Assembly (NCBI GenBank): GCA_039029135.1
Contig: JBCCGT010000014.1
Location: forward strand, 1 to 64,000
DNA: 64,000 nt
DNA from: JALZVT01 sp039029135
GTDB taxonomy: Bacteria > Pseudomonadota > Gammaproteobacteria > Pseudomonadales > Azotimanducaceae
Direction of reading: 5' to 3'
Shown: positions 1-8,622 of the stretch, piece after piece
How positions within the stretch are numbered: position 1 is the stretch's first letter
How the letters are laid out: every line of letters begins with the position of its first letter
Program-made: the position numbers and the translations under genes
Notes under the pieces: model-generated
What the model saw: the letters and a program-made list of their open reading frames with translations, nothing else
What the model was told of the DNA's origin: nothing
Database searches by the model: none

Positions 1-2
1 GC

Positions 3-1016
3 GCCCTGCTTGTCGCCCCCCTTTGGGGGGTGGGCGCGGGCGCGGCCGGCCCCGCCCCGCCCGCCTACTCGCTGATCCTCGACAGCTTCCGGCCGCAGCA
101 CGTTGGCTATGCGATGTCGATCTACAAGCTGGCGGTCAAGATCGGCGCGGGGGTGGCGTTCATCCTCGGCGGCGTGCTGTTCGATTTCTTCGATGGCATC
201 GGCACGATCAGCGTTGCGGTGATCGGCGAGATCCGCCCCTGGCAGGCGACCATGATCAGCGTCGGCGCGCCGGGACTGCTGCTCGCACTCTTGCTGCTGA
301 CCATGACGGAACCCTCGCGTAAGGGACTCGCGAAAGGCACGGCGGCAGGCGATCGGCAGCTGCCCCTGCGCGACACCGCCAGATTTATCGGCGCGCGCTG
401 GCGGGTGTATGTGCCGCTGTTTCTGGGCGCCTCGATGATGGCGATGGCGGGCTACGGCGCCGGCGCGTGGTATCCGGAACTGCTGGTGCGCAACTACGAC
501 ATGACGAAGACCGAGGCCGGCACGATCTACGGCACCATCACCATGATCGCCGGCTCCAGCGGCGTCATGCTCGGCGCCTGGCTCGCCCAGCAAATGGCCA
601 AGCGCGGCTACACCGATTCCTGGGTGCGCACCTGCTTCATCACGTCGCTGCTCGCCACGCCGCTGATGGTCGGCGGGCCGCTATCCGAGTCGGAGTTCTG
701 GAACATTGCACTGCTGTGGCCGGGCATGGTCATGGCCGGCTCTTACCTCGGCGTGCTCGCCGTGTCGTTCGTGGTCATCACGCCCAACCAGATGCGCGGT
801 CAAATCACGGCCATCTATATCTTCGTGACGAACATCATCGGTATGGCGGTCGGCACCAGCGTGCTGGCCGCGTTCACCGACTTCCTGTATCAAGATGACG
901 CGCTGTTGCACTACTCGGTCGCGACCGCCTGCGGCCTGTTCTATCCCGCCGCAGCGCTGCTGTTCTGGTTCTGCATGCCGGCCTACAGGCGCGCGGTCGC
1001 AGAGGCCGCCGACTGA
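3..1016 (+). CDS. MFS transporter, C-terminal part (5' truncated by window edge)
   Basis: The reading frame is open from base 3, so the N-terminus lies outside the window. About 337 residues are visible, very hydrophobic, with roughly eight to nine membrane segments, which fits the second two thirds of a 12-helix major facilitator. A polar stretch near residues 105-125 of the visible part looks like the central cytoplasmic loop between the two six-helix halves. It begins with small-residue helices followed by a Tyr-Lys-containing loop. Substrate cannot be told from sequence; the closest style is the proton-driven organic-acid or sugar-type MFS proteins common in proteobacterial catabolic loci. 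The WD40 gene follows after 12 bases and may be co-transcribed. Confidence 0.85.
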   Translation, partial: ALLVAPLWGVGAGAAGPAPPAYSLILDSFRPQHVGYAMSIYKLAVKIGAGVAFILGGVLFDFFDGIGTISVAVIGEIRPWQATMISVGAPGLLLALLLLTMTEPSRKGLAKGTAAGDRQLPLRDTARFIGARWRVYVPLFLGASMMAMAGYGAGAWYPELLVRNYDMTKTEAGTIYGTITMIAGSSGVMLGAWLAQQMAKRGYTDSWVRTCFITSLLATPLMVGGPLSESEFWNIALLWPGMVMAGSYLGVLAVSFVVITPNQMRGQITAIYIFVTNIIGMAVGTSVLAAFTDFLYQDDALLHYSVATACGLFYPAAALLFWFCMPAYRRAVAEAAD

Positions 1017-1028
1017 GGCCGGAACCGC

Positions 1029-2747
1029 ATGGAACGCGCGCCAGAGCACGTCGGTTTCATCCAGGCGATCGCGCTCGACGCGGACAGCGTCTGGTTTGCC
1101 GATACCGCCGACGGCTATCTGCGCAGGCTGGACCGCGCGACCGGCGCGCAGCTCTCGACAGAGAAACGCCACGAGGACGGCATCACCGCCATCGTCGTCA
1201 CGCGCTTGGGCGTCGTCACGGCGGGCTATGACGGCGACATCGTGACGCCAACCCAGCGCCTGCGCGGCCACGACGGCGGCGTGCACTGCCTGGCCGTACG
1301 CGGCGATCGCATCGCGAGCGGCGGCTTCGACGGCCGCGTCTGTCTGTGGGATCTCGCCAGCACCGAGCAGGTAGCCGCGTGGCAGGCGCACGACGAAGCG
1401 GTCACGGCCGCCGCCTGGCTGACGGACGAAGCTCTTGCCACCGGTTCGCGAGACCGCAGCATCTGTGTATGGAACCCAGGCGAAACCGAGGCGCGACGGC
1501 GCCTCGAGGCGGGGCACGACCAGTGGATCACGCGACTCGCGAGCCTTGAGCGCGGCGCGCGCCTGCTGTCGCTCGGCGAAGACGGCCGCGTCTGTCTATG
1601 GGATGTCGCGACGGGCAGCGTGCTCGCACGCAGGCAAACGCCCGGCGTCGGCTGGGGACTCGCGCACTCCGCAGACACGGCGCTCACGGCGATGCCGCTC
1701 ACTCGCTGGCGTGTCGACGCCGACGCCTCCACGTCGGATGCGCGACTGACGGCGCTCCCGCCGGCGGTGCTGAGCGAGGTTCCCGCCGAGCGAGCCCTCG
1801 CGATCGAGGCGGATACGGCCGCGCTCGGCGGCGACGACGGCACGCTGACGCTGGTCGACCTGCGGCGCGACGCCCTCTCGTGGCAGCGCAGGCGCACGCG
1901 CGTGGGCGCTCTGAGCGCGACCGTCGTAGGCGACCTGTTGGTGAGCGGCTGGCAGAACGGCGACGTCCGCCTCGGCGAGCACCGAATCGCCCGCGCGCAC
2001 AATTTCATGGCCTATTGCTGCGCCGGACTGGGGGCGAACCGGGTGGCGAGCGCCGGCTTCGATGGCCGCATCCGCGTCTGGGACTGCGGGACGGTCGCCG
2101 CGGTATGCGAATGGGAGTACCTGGGTCCGTATGTCTTTTCGCTGCGAGCGAGCCGTGCCGACGAACTGCAGGCCGCGAGAGTGCTGGCGATCGGCGGCGA
2201 TGCCTGGGCGCTGTGGTCGCTGGACGACGCCGGGCCGGTCGAATCGGCCCGCGTCGCCAACATCGGCACGGGCGAACACAGCCACGGCGACCTGAGCGCG
2301 GACGGTAAGCGCGTGATCGTCGGCGGCGAACACGACGGTCGGCTGCGACTGTTCGCGGCCGACGGGCAGGCGCTGGGAGAAGTGCGCGTGCCCGATCGAT
2401 ATGCGCCGCTGAGCGATCTGTGCTTCACGCCGACCGGGGATGCGGCGATCGTCGCCAGCGCGTCAGGATGCATCGCCCGCGTCGATCTGCAGACCGCCGA
2501 GTTTCAAGAGCTGCACCGCGAGCACGAAGACTGGATTCGCGCAGTGCGCGTCTCGCCGGACGGCCGCTTCGTCGCGAGCGTCAGCCAGAATTTTCGTCTC
2601 CGCGTTTTCGATTTGCAGGCTAACCGGCTGCGCGTCTTGCCTGCCAGACCGATAGACGCGGCGGCCTTCACGCCCGACGGCAGACTGCTCGGCGTTACCG
2701 GCGACGAAGGACAGTTCGTTGAGATCGATCTGCGCGAATGGGACTGA
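1029..2747 (+). CDS. WD40-repeat protein (probable double beta-propeller)
   Basis: A 572-residue protein made almost entirely of WD40-type blades. Canonical blade endings include 'VCLWDLAS', 'ICVWNPGE', 'VCLWDVAT' and 'IRVWDCGT', with Gly-His dipeptides opening several blades. The length allows two propellers of about seven blades. It has no signal peptide or membrane segment, so it is presumably cytoplasmic. The ATG at 1029 lies 12 bases after the MFS stop with only a weak GGAA ahead of it, suggesting coupling to the transporter gene. WD40 proteins act as scaffolds; no catalytic domain is fused here, and the partner is unknown. Confidence 0.85.
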   Translation: MERAPEHVGFIQAIALDADSVWFADTADGYLRRLDRATGAQLSTEKRHEDGITAIVVTRLGVVTAGYDGDIVTPTQRLRGHDGGVHCLAVRGDRIASGGFDGRVCLWDLASTEQVAAWQAHDEAVTAAAWLTDEALATGSRDRSICVWNPGETEARRRLEAGHDQWITRLASLERGARLLSLGEDGRVCLWDVATGSVLARRQTPGVGWGLAHSADTALTAMPLTRWRVDADASTSDARLTALPPAVLSEVPAERALAIEADTAALGGDDGTLTLVDLRRDALSWQRRRTRVGALSATVVGDLLVSGWQNGDVRLGEHRIARAHNFMAYCCAGLGANRVASAGFDGRIRVWDCGTVAAVCEWEYLGPYVFSLRASRADELQAARVLAIGGDAWALWSLDDAGPVESARVANIGTGEHSHGDLSADGKRVIVGGEHDGRLRLFAADGQALGEVRVPDRYAPLSDLCFTPTGDAAIVASASGCIARVDLQTAEFQELHREHEDWIRAVRVSPDGRFVASVSQNFRLRVFDLQANRLRVLPARPIDAAAFTPDGRLLGVTGDEGQFVEIDLREWD

Positions 2748-2776
2748 TCAGGCGCAACAGCGCGTGCTCACCGCGC

Positions 2777-2803
2777 AAAAAAACGCCCGCTGTTTAGCGG
2801 GCG
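2777..2803 (-). terminator. Rho-independent terminator of the 2846-3460 gene
   Basis: An 8-bp perfect stem (CGCCCGCT at 2784-2791, AGCGGGCG at 2796-2803) with a four-base loop. On the minus strand it is followed by seven T (A-run at 2777-2783). It sits 43 bases past the stop of the minus-strand gene. There is no U-tract on the plus strand, so it would not act the same way for the WD40 gene, although the hairpin is shared. Confidence 0.9.
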
Positions 2804-2845
2804 CTCTTCGGGTTGAGCCAGCCATCGGGGCTGGCCTCAGGCAGC

Positions 2846-3460
2846 TTAGAAGCGAAACGACAGCGTGGTGCCGAGGCGGCGCTGCAGCCGGTCGTTCCAG
2901 TAGCCATAGCGGCCACCGATCACTTCCCAATCGCGATCGTAGCGGCGGTCATAGCGACGATCCCGCGGATTGCGCTCGTAGGCGTAGCTGTTCCGCGGCT
3001 CGAGCACGACGTCGATGTCGCGCACTCGCGCGTTTTCGGTCATCAGCGTCCAGCGGCCATCGCCGTAGCCTCGCGGCGCGCGGATTCGCGTGGTGCCGCG
3101 GCGCAAATCAACCGGTCCCGTCGCACGATCGCCGATGCGCAGCTCCGCGCAGGCGCCGTAACGCTCCTTGTTCGAGATGCTGACCTCGCGGATCTGCCAG
3201 CGATCGGTGTCGATACCGTGCTGGGTTTCCAGCAACCGTCGCAGCGGAATTCGCGCCGTGCCATCGGTGCGCACGTCGAGATCGACGCTGATCGGACGTC
3301 GATCGCGATGGCGATCGCTCTTGACGTGCGAGCGATCGAAGCGATCGAAGTCGCGCCGGTATTCGTAGGAATCTGCCATGGCCGGCGCCGCACCGACGAG
3401 CAGGCTCGTTAGCAGCGCAGCTCCGGTGTAGGTCACGATGGATTTGCGTCTGAAGGACAT
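2846..3460 (-). CDS. Small exported protein of unknown function
   Basis: A 204-residue protein with a clear Sec signal peptide: basic start, hydrophobic core around residues 10-27, Ala-Met-Ala cleavage region near 27-29. The mature part is rich in Arg, Asp and Tyr and ends in a charged, low-complexity Arg/Asp/Tyr stretch. Two Cys-poor beta-type segments lie between about residues 55 and 150. An AGGAGA ribosome site stands just ahead of the ATG at 3460, and a strong terminator follows, so it is a monocistronic unit. It resembles small periplasmic proteins of proteobacteria without an assigned role; I do not recognise the family. Confidence 0.8.
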   Translation of the reverse strand: MSFRRKSIVTYTGAALLTSLLVGAAPAMADSYEYRRDFDRFDRSHVKSDRHRDRRPISVDLDVRTDGTARIPLRRLLETQHGIDTDRWQIREVSISNKERYGACAELRIGDRATGPVDLRRGTTRIRAPRGYGDGRWTLMTENARVRDIDVVLEPRNSYAYERNPRDRRYDRRYDRDWEVIGGRYGYWNDRLQRRLGTTLSFRF

Positions 3461-3488
3461 GGTGTTCTCCTGTGGCTCTGGAATGCGT

Positions 3489-3505
3489 CACTCATTCATT
3501 GAGTG
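3489..3505. promoter_or_regulatory. 17-bp palindrome between divergent genes (possible operator)
   Basis: CACTCA at 3489-3494 and TGAGTG at 3500-3505 form a perfect inverted repeat with a 5-base centre. It lies 29 bases upstream of the minus-strand exported-protein start and within the 199-base region shared with the plus-strand LLM oxidoreductase. The symmetry and position fit a dimeric repressor site, for example of TetR or GntR type. No regulator gene is adjacent, so the assignment is an inference. Confidence 0.35.
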
Positions 3506-3659
3506 CACGCTCACCTTAGCGACACGTCGGTGAACGCCTTCTGAATTGAAACCAAACGCTTGCTGAACGACATGCGCCTCGAATGAGCGCGAGAATGACG
3601 CGAAGGTGTATCCTGTTGTGCACACGACACTGGCGGCACAACGGGGAGAGCAGCAGCAG

Positions 3660-4715
3660 ATGAAAACCGCGATAGGAATCGGCAGCGCGTACTACAACGG
3701 CGAAGACTGGGATGAGCTGGTCAACTACACGGTCGAAGCCGACCGCGCCGGCGTCGACTTCGTCTGGTCGGCCGAGGCGTGGGGCATGGATGCGATCGTG
3801 CCGCTGGCTTACGTCGCCGCGCGCACCGAGCGCATTCGTCTGGGCACCGGCATCATGCAGATTTCCTCCCGCGTGCCGTCCATGATCGCGATGACCACGC
3901 AGTCGATGGCAACGGTCTCCAACGACCGATTCGTCCTCGGCCTCGGCGTTAGCGGTCCGCAGGTCGTCGAGGGGCTGCACGGCGCCGCGTTCGCGCATCC
4001 ACTGGGACGCCTGCGCGAGTGTCTGCAGATCATTCGCAAGGGCCTGAACTCCGAGCGGCTCGAATACGACGGCAAGCACTATGTCTTGCCACGACCCGGC
4101 GGTGAGGGCAAACCGATTCGACTGTCGCAGCCGCCGCGCCCGAACATGCCCATCTATCTCGCAACGCTGGGGCCGAAGTCACTGGAGATGACCGGCGAGC
4201 TCGCCGATGGCTGGCTGGGCACGTCGTTCATACCCGAACACGCCGACGTGTTTCTCGCGCCGCTGCAGCGGGGACTGGAGAAGTCCGGCCGCTCGCTGGC
4301 GGACATCGACATCCAGGTCGGCGGCAGTTTCGAAATCAGCGACGACGTCGAACGGCTGATTGAGGCCCGCCGCCCGGCAATGGCCTTCACACTGGGCGGC
4401 ATGGGGTCGGCCAAGACCAACTTCTACAACGACGCGTTTCGCCGCGCCGGCTATACCGACGCAGCGGTCGAGGTGCAGCAGCTGTGGGTCGACGGCAAGA
4501 AAGATCAGGCGATTCGCGCGGTGCCCGAAGAAATGGTGCTGAAGACCAATCTGATCGGTACCGAGGACATGGTCCGCGAACGTCTGCGTGCCTACCGCGA
4601 TGCCGGCGTCGACACGATGCGGCTGTCCACCACCGGCAAGACCTGGACCGAGCGCACCGACAGTCTCGCGCAGGCGCTCGACGTGGTGAATAGCGAAGCC
4701 GCCTCCTGGGCCTAG
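3660..4715 (+). CDS. LLM-class (luciferase-like) flavin/F420-dependent oxidoreductase
   Basis: 351 residues from the ATG at 3660; an upstream in-frame start at 3606 would add a segment without homology character. The protein is a luciferase-like TIM barrel: a strand-helix start with 'GIGSAYY', 'LGTGIMQI' after strand 3, 'LGLGVSGP' near residue 100 and the C-terminal 'LIGTEDMVRERL' segment that closes many F420-dependent LLM reductases. Family members reduce or oxidise organic substrates using reduced F420 or FMN; the cofactor cannot be decided here. A GGGGAGAG stretch lies upstream. It is transcribed alone and divergent from the exported-protein gene. Confidence 0.85.
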   Translation: MKTAIGIGSAYYNGEDWDELVNYTVEADRAGVDFVWSAEAWGMDAIVPLAYVAARTERIRLGTGIMQISSRVPSMIAMTTQSMATVSNDRFVLGLGVSGPQVVEGLHGAAFAHPLGRLRECLQIIRKGLNSERLEYDGKHYVLPRPGGEGKPIRLSQPPRPNMPIYLATLGPKSLEMTGELADGWLGTSFIPEHADVFLAPLQRGLEKSGRSLADIDIQVGGSFEISDDVERLIEARRPAMAFTLGGMGSAKTNFYNDAFRRAGYTDAAVEVQQLWVDGKKDQAIRAVPEEMVLKTNLIGTEDMVRERLRAYRDAGVDTMRLSTTGKTWTERTDSLAQALDVVNSEAASWA

Positions 4716-4739
4716 CCGCACGCGCCCGGCGGACGGTTG

Positions 4740-5963
4740 TCACTCGGCCGCTCGCTCGATAACCCGCACGGCTCGCTGCAGACAGATGAGCGGGTCGTCG
4801 GCGTGATACGGGCGCTCGCTCGGCTCGATGGCGTCCAGCATCTGCAGGTAGACCGCCGCCTGACGGAGGTGGCCGAGAGGTTCGAGCAGCGCGAGCGCCC
4901 TCGCCGGGTCGCTGTCGGGCAACCGTTCGCGCCACGCGCGCGCGAACGCACTCGTTACCCCTACACGCATGTGCTCCGGCGAGGTGTTGATCAGCACCCA
5001 GGCGTCCAACAGCGGATGACCGATTGCCGCGTCCGCGAAGTCGACGAGTGTCAGCTCGGTAGTATCGGACGCACCGCGCACGTTGCCCCCGTGAAAGTCG
5101 CCGTGGACAAGCGTGTCAGGGATGCCGCAGGCGGCGAGTTGCTCGAATCTGTCCGGGATACCAGCGACCCATCGACGCAGACCGACCAACGCGGCGGCGT
5201 CCAGCTCGCCGCCGACGCGCCGGACGACGCCCTCGTTGGCGGCGGCCAGGCGCGGCGCGCGCCAGTCGGGAACGCCCAGCGCAAGCAACGGCTCGAGTCG
5301 AGTCGCCTCGCGCGCCTGTAGCGCCACGAGCTTTTCGACCATTGCGACGCGTGCCGCCAGGGACGCCTCATACAGATCTTCTCCCGGCACGTGCTCGAGC
5401 AGGGTGCGCCGAGCGTCATGCGCAACAACCCCGGCGACCGGCGCGGGATCGAGCGCCAGCAGCAGCGCGCCCTCCGTCAGCATGAACGCAGGAACGACCT
5501 TGAGCCAGGCTAGCGAGTTGTCAGCCAGCTCGAGGCGCCAGATGCTGGACAGGTTCCAGGTTCTGATCTGGGTAGCGGCGACGAGCTCGCGCCCGACGGC
5601 GGCGAGCGCGCCGCGCGCCCAGGCTAGATCAGCATCCGGACCACCCACCTCGGCGTAGGCCGCCCGGCGATCGTGGGGCTGCAGCGCGGTGGCTGATTCG
5701 CGCCCGAGCGGCGTGAGGGCCGGCGTGGACGGCGCGGCGGCGACCTGCGCCAGATAAGTTACGTCGCCGCCCGGCGGACGCGGCCGCTGAGCCTCCAGCA
5801 GCCGCAAGACCGTGATCTCGATGGCGTAGCGTGCTCGCGCGCCGGCAACGACCGCGGCGACCTCCTGCCACCAGGGCGGCTCTACCTCGAACGGCGGCAG
5901 CGCACCAAGGACGCGTCCCGCCGCGTCGACCAGCACCAGGCGCGCGCGGCGCGGCGCCGTCAT
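4740..5963 (-). CDS. APH-fold phosphotransferase with N-terminal NUDIX-like segment
   Basis: A 407-residue protein. The C-terminal two thirds carry the aminoglycoside-phosphotransferase/choline-kinase catalytic core: 'HGDFHGGNV' near residues 287-295 (catalytic Asp and metal Asn) and 'LVDFADAAIGHP' near 306-317 (the DFG-like Asp). The first 120 residues look like a truncated NUDIX or APH-associated domain ('ARLVLVDAAGRVLG'), an arrangement found in uncharacterised APH proteins. A kinase acting on a small hydroxylated molecule is likely; antibiotic resistance should not be assumed. A GGAGC site precedes the ATG. Its end lies 24 bases from the convergent LLM gene end. Confidence 0.8.
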   Translation of the reverse strand: MTAPRRARLVLVDAAGRVLGALPPFEVEPPWWQEVAAVVAGARARYAIEITVLRLLEAQRPRPPGGDVTYLAQVAAAPSTPALTPLGRESATALQPHDRRAAYAEVGGPDADLAWARGALAAVGRELVAATQIRTWNLSSIWRLELADNSLAWLKVVPAFMLTEGALLLALDPAPVAGVVAHDARRTLLEHVPGEDLYEASLAARVAMVEKLVALQAREATRLEPLLALGVPDWRAPRLAAANEGVVRRVGGELDAAALVGLRRWVAGIPDRFEQLAACGIPDTLVHGDFHGGNVRGASDTTELTLVDFADAAIGHPLLDAWVLINTSPEHMRVGVTSAFARAWRERLPDSDPARALALLEPLGHLRQAAVYLQMLDAIEPSERPYHADDPLICLQRAVRVIERAAE

Positions 5964-6090
5964 GACGCTCCGTGCCCGGCCGAGAATGGACTGCTATGCG
6001 TCATCGCTATCACCAACGCCGACTCTGAAACTAGGCTTGTCCTTATTCGCGCCACAGACAACGCGCGGACGCGATTTGTTCAGTGCTGCC

Positions 6091-7452
6091 CTAAGCCAGG
6101 TTGAATAACAGCACGACCGCGACGGCGAGCGGCGCAAAGAAACGCACCAGCAGCAGCCACAGTTGGTACAACCCGCCGTCGCCCACGCCGAGTTCGGCGA
6201 TCTGCAGCTCGCGCCCGAGTCGCCAGCCGGCGAACAGCGCAAAACCGACGCCGCCGAGCGGCATGAGCAGATTGGACACCAGGTAGTCGATCAGATCGAA
6301 CGGGGTCTTGCCCGCGAACGCTGCGAAGCCACCGAGCGGATACACATCCTGCCAGCTCGAAAAGGACAGCACGGTGACGATGCCGAGCACGAAGGTGGTC
6401 GCGCCGATCGTGGCAGCGGCGCGCGGTCGCGGCCAGCGCTCCGTCAATTTGGCCGTCAGGGTTTCCAGCATGGCGATCGACGAAGACAGCGCGGCGAAAA
6501 ACAACATGATGAAAAAGGCGCAGGCGACTAGTGTGCCGCCCGGCATCTGCGCAAACGCGGTCGATAGCGTGACGTACACGAGACCCGGACCCTGCGCCGG
6601 GTCCAGCCCGTTGGCGAACACAATCGGAAAGATGGCCAGTCCTGCGAGCAGCGCCACCAGCGTGTCCCCGAGCGAGATGGTGACCGCGGCGCGCGTCAGG
6701 TTCACGTCCCGCGGCAGGTAGGCGCTGAAGGTCAGCACCGTGCCGACGCCGACGTTGACCGAGAAGAACGCCTGACCGACCGCCGCGAGTACGACGGCCG
6801 CGGTGATCTGTGAAAAATCGGGTTGAAACAGAAAGTCGAGCGCGGTGCCGAAGTCGCCAGCAATGCCAGCATAGACGACGAGCCCGAGCAGCATGAGGAA
6901 TAGCGCGGGCATGACGACCGTGACCACGCGCTCCAGCCCGCTGCGCACGCCGCGCGCGATCACGGCGACCGTGATGGCCGTGAACAGCAGATGCCACAGC
7001 GTCATGGGCAGCGGATCGGCGAGGAAGGCGCCGAAGTTAGCGCCGACGGCCGCGCCGTCGAGCCCGCTCATGGCTCCCGAGACGAACTTCAGCAGATAGG
7101 CGAGCGTCCAGCCGGCGATGACGCTGTAGAAGCTGAGCACCAGCAGCACCGCGAACAGTCCCATCCAGCCGAGCAGGCTCCAGCGGGGCGAAGAACCGGT
7201 ATCGCGTGCGACCTGCGCGAGCGCGGTTGGCGCGCTGGCGGCCGCACGGCGGCCGATCATCATCTCTGCGAGCATGATCGGCGTCGCCACCAGCAGGATC
7301 GCGCTGACGTAGATGACGACGAACGCGCTACCGCCGCTGCTGCCGAGCGTGTACGGAAACTTCCAGATGTTGCCCAGACCGACTGCGGCGCCGATCGACG
7401 CCAGCACGAAGGCGAGCCGCCCGGACCAGGCCGGGGTGGCCGATTGCAGCAT
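6091..7452 (-). CDS. Sodium-dependent transporter, SNF/NSS (LeuT-like) family
   Basis: 453 residues with about eleven to twelve membrane helices. The signature of neurotransmitter:sodium symporters is in helix 1: 'GLGNIWKFPY' near residues 21-30, the unwound segment that binds substrate and sodium, followed by 'GGSAFVVIY'. Bacterial members import amino acids or related small amines with sodium. An AGGAGAA site lies ahead of the ATG. The length matches bacterial NSS proteins. The preceding minus-strand gene (sulfotransferase) ends 68 bases upstream, so the two may share a transcript. Confidence 0.92.
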   Translation of the reverse strand: MLQSATPAWSGRLAFVLASIGAAVGLGNIWKFPYTLGSSGGSAFVVIYVSAILLVATPIMLAEMMIGRRAAASAPTALAQVARDTGSSPRWSLLGWMGLFAVLLVLSFYSVIAGWTLAYLLKFVSGAMSGLDGAAVGANFGAFLADPLPMTLWHLLFTAITVAVIARGVRSGLERVVTVVMPALFLMLLGLVVYAGIAGDFGTALDFLFQPDFSQITAAVVLAAVGQAFFSVNVGVGTVLTFSAYLPRDVNLTRAAVTISLGDTLVALLAGLAIFPIVFANGLDPAQGPGLVYVTLSTAFAQMPGGTLVACAFFIMLFFAALSSSIAMLETLTAKLTERWPRPRAAATIGATTFVLGIVTVLSFSSWQDVYPLGGFAAFAGKTPFDLIDYLVSNLLMPLGGVGFALFAGWRLGRELQIAELGVGDGGLYQLWLLLVRFFAPLAVAVVLLFNLA

Positions 7453-7520
7453 TGGGTTCTCCTCGCACGCCCCTCAAGAATCGGAGCGGCTAGCCTATCG
7501 CAAACGGGCGGGCGACCGCC

Positions 7521-8288
7521 TCAGTCAGGCAGGGAATCGCGCCACTCGCGACAGTACTCGACGAACTGAAAGTCTTCGCGATACCAGGCGCGCAGATTTC
7601 CTATCGCCTTGTCGCTCAGCCGTTTGTCGAGATCGTCGGGATTACGGTGGGCGTTGTAGTCGTCCTTCGGCAGCGACACCTCGGCGGACGCACCCAGGAG
7701 CGACCGCAGGCGTTCGAAGTCGGCTTCGAGACTCTCCTGAAAGCCGATAAACAGAACGTCGTCGCGACGGCTGTCGAGGTAGTCGATGCTGATCAGCGTC
7801 TCGGCGTAGATGTCCTTGATGTGACGCACACCGCGCATGGCGGACTCCGCGGCCTCGCGCAGCGTCGCGTCTTCGGCAGACAGCGCCAGCGCGAGCTCGT
7901 CGGGCGTGGTGAAGCGCGCGAACGCGTCGCGCTCGGCGTCGTTCCAGGGACTGAAGTGCTTCGGCCGACCCTCGCGATGTCGACTGTAGAAACCGCTGAC
8001 GAAGCGACTGAGCGGATCGCGCAGCACGAACAGCACCTTGTCGCCCACCGGCACGTCGGCCAGCGTCACCTGATGCGGATGCAGGTGAATGACGTAGTCG
8101 CAGTCGGCAAACGGCGAATTGAACTGTTTGAGCGTGAACTTCATCGCCGTGCCGCCGCACTTGCGAATGTGCAGAAAGTGCAGGCGGCCGCGGCCGGCCA
8201 TCCGCCCATACGCGTCCAGCGCGATACGCCTGACCACCTGTACGCGCTGGCGACGCCAGCGTCTGCGCTGTTCGGTCTTTGGGAGCAC
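7521..8288 (-). CDS. Sulfotransferase family protein
   Basis: 255 residues from a GTG start at 8288 with AAGG upstream. The N-terminus is basic, then 'LHFLHIRKCGGTAMK' near residues 36-50 gives the 5'-phosphosulfate-binding loop (hydrophobic strand, Lys-Cys-Gly-Gly-Thr) typical of sulfotransferase_2 and heparan-sulfate-type enzymes. 'VLRDPLSRFVSGFYS' supplies the 3'-phosphate-binding Arg and Ser of the PAPS site. It would transfer sulfate from PAPS to a carbohydrate or other hydroxyl acceptor. The acceptor is not evident; a sulfatase gene (interrupted) lies elsewhere in the window at 36.9-38.5 kb. Confidence 0.85.
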   Translation of the reverse strand: MLPKTEQRRRWRRQRVQVVRRIALDAYGRMAGRGRLHFLHIRKCGGTAMKFTLKQFNSPFADCDYVIHLHPHQVTLADVPVGDKVLFVLRDPLSRFVSGFYSRHREGRPKHFSPWNDAERDAFARFTTPDELALALSAEDATLREAAESAMRGVRHIKDIYAETLISIDYLDSRRDDVLFIGFQESLEADFERLRSLLGASAEVSLPKDDYNAHRNPDDLDKRLSDKAIGNLRAWYREDFQFVEYCREWRDSLPD

Positions 8289-8588
8289 GATGCGGCCTTA
8301 GCTGAAGTCCTTGTCGCGGTGATGACGACCCGACCTCGCATCAGGACGCGCGAGGCATTGACCCCCCGGCGCGCGGCGTCGCACCACCGCCGGCATTGTG
8401 ACACCAAAGCCGGGCACCGATACGAGCCAGGGTTCTCAACCCCGCAGGCCAGCCAGGCGCGCTCTTAGGTCGGTTAGGCCGGCATGAGGCCGGTAACAGG
8501 GGCCGCAAACGCGAGCGACCAGCCGGGTCCGCCGGCGCGGCGCTGCCCGGCGTCGGCAATCGCTGATAAGCCGGCGCTAAACGGGGGT
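8289..8588. other. Gene-free stretch upstream of the candidate RNA
   Basis: Three hundred GC-rich bases with no convincing ORF on either strand. The open frames here have low-complexity Arg/Pro/Ala translations without ribosome sites. The stretch contains the 5' side of the sulfotransferase gene region and a repeated GGCCGG motif around 8480-8500. A patch near 8495-8530 with GCAAA and GCCGGGT faintly recalls the c-di-GMP-I riboswitch core but does not fold into it by eye. Confidence 0.5.
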
Positions 8589-8616
8589 TTGGATCGTGCC
8601 GCCCAGACCCTATACT
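8589..8616 (+). promoter_or_regulatory. Sigma-70-type promoter candidate
   Basis: TTGGAT at 8589-8594, a 16-base spacer and TATACT at 8611-8616. This is among the best -35/-10 pairs visible in any intergenic region of the window. Transcription would begin near 8623, immediately before the first hairpin of the structured stretch and about 540 bases ahead of the next gene start at 9161. Confidence 0.5.
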
Positions 8617-8622
8617 GCTTCC

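Noticed and set aside
8495..8540. Possible c-di-GMP-I (GEMM) riboswitch core
   Set aside because: Only the words GCAAA and GCCGGGT recall the motif. The two required stems and conserved tetraloop receptor are not recognisable.
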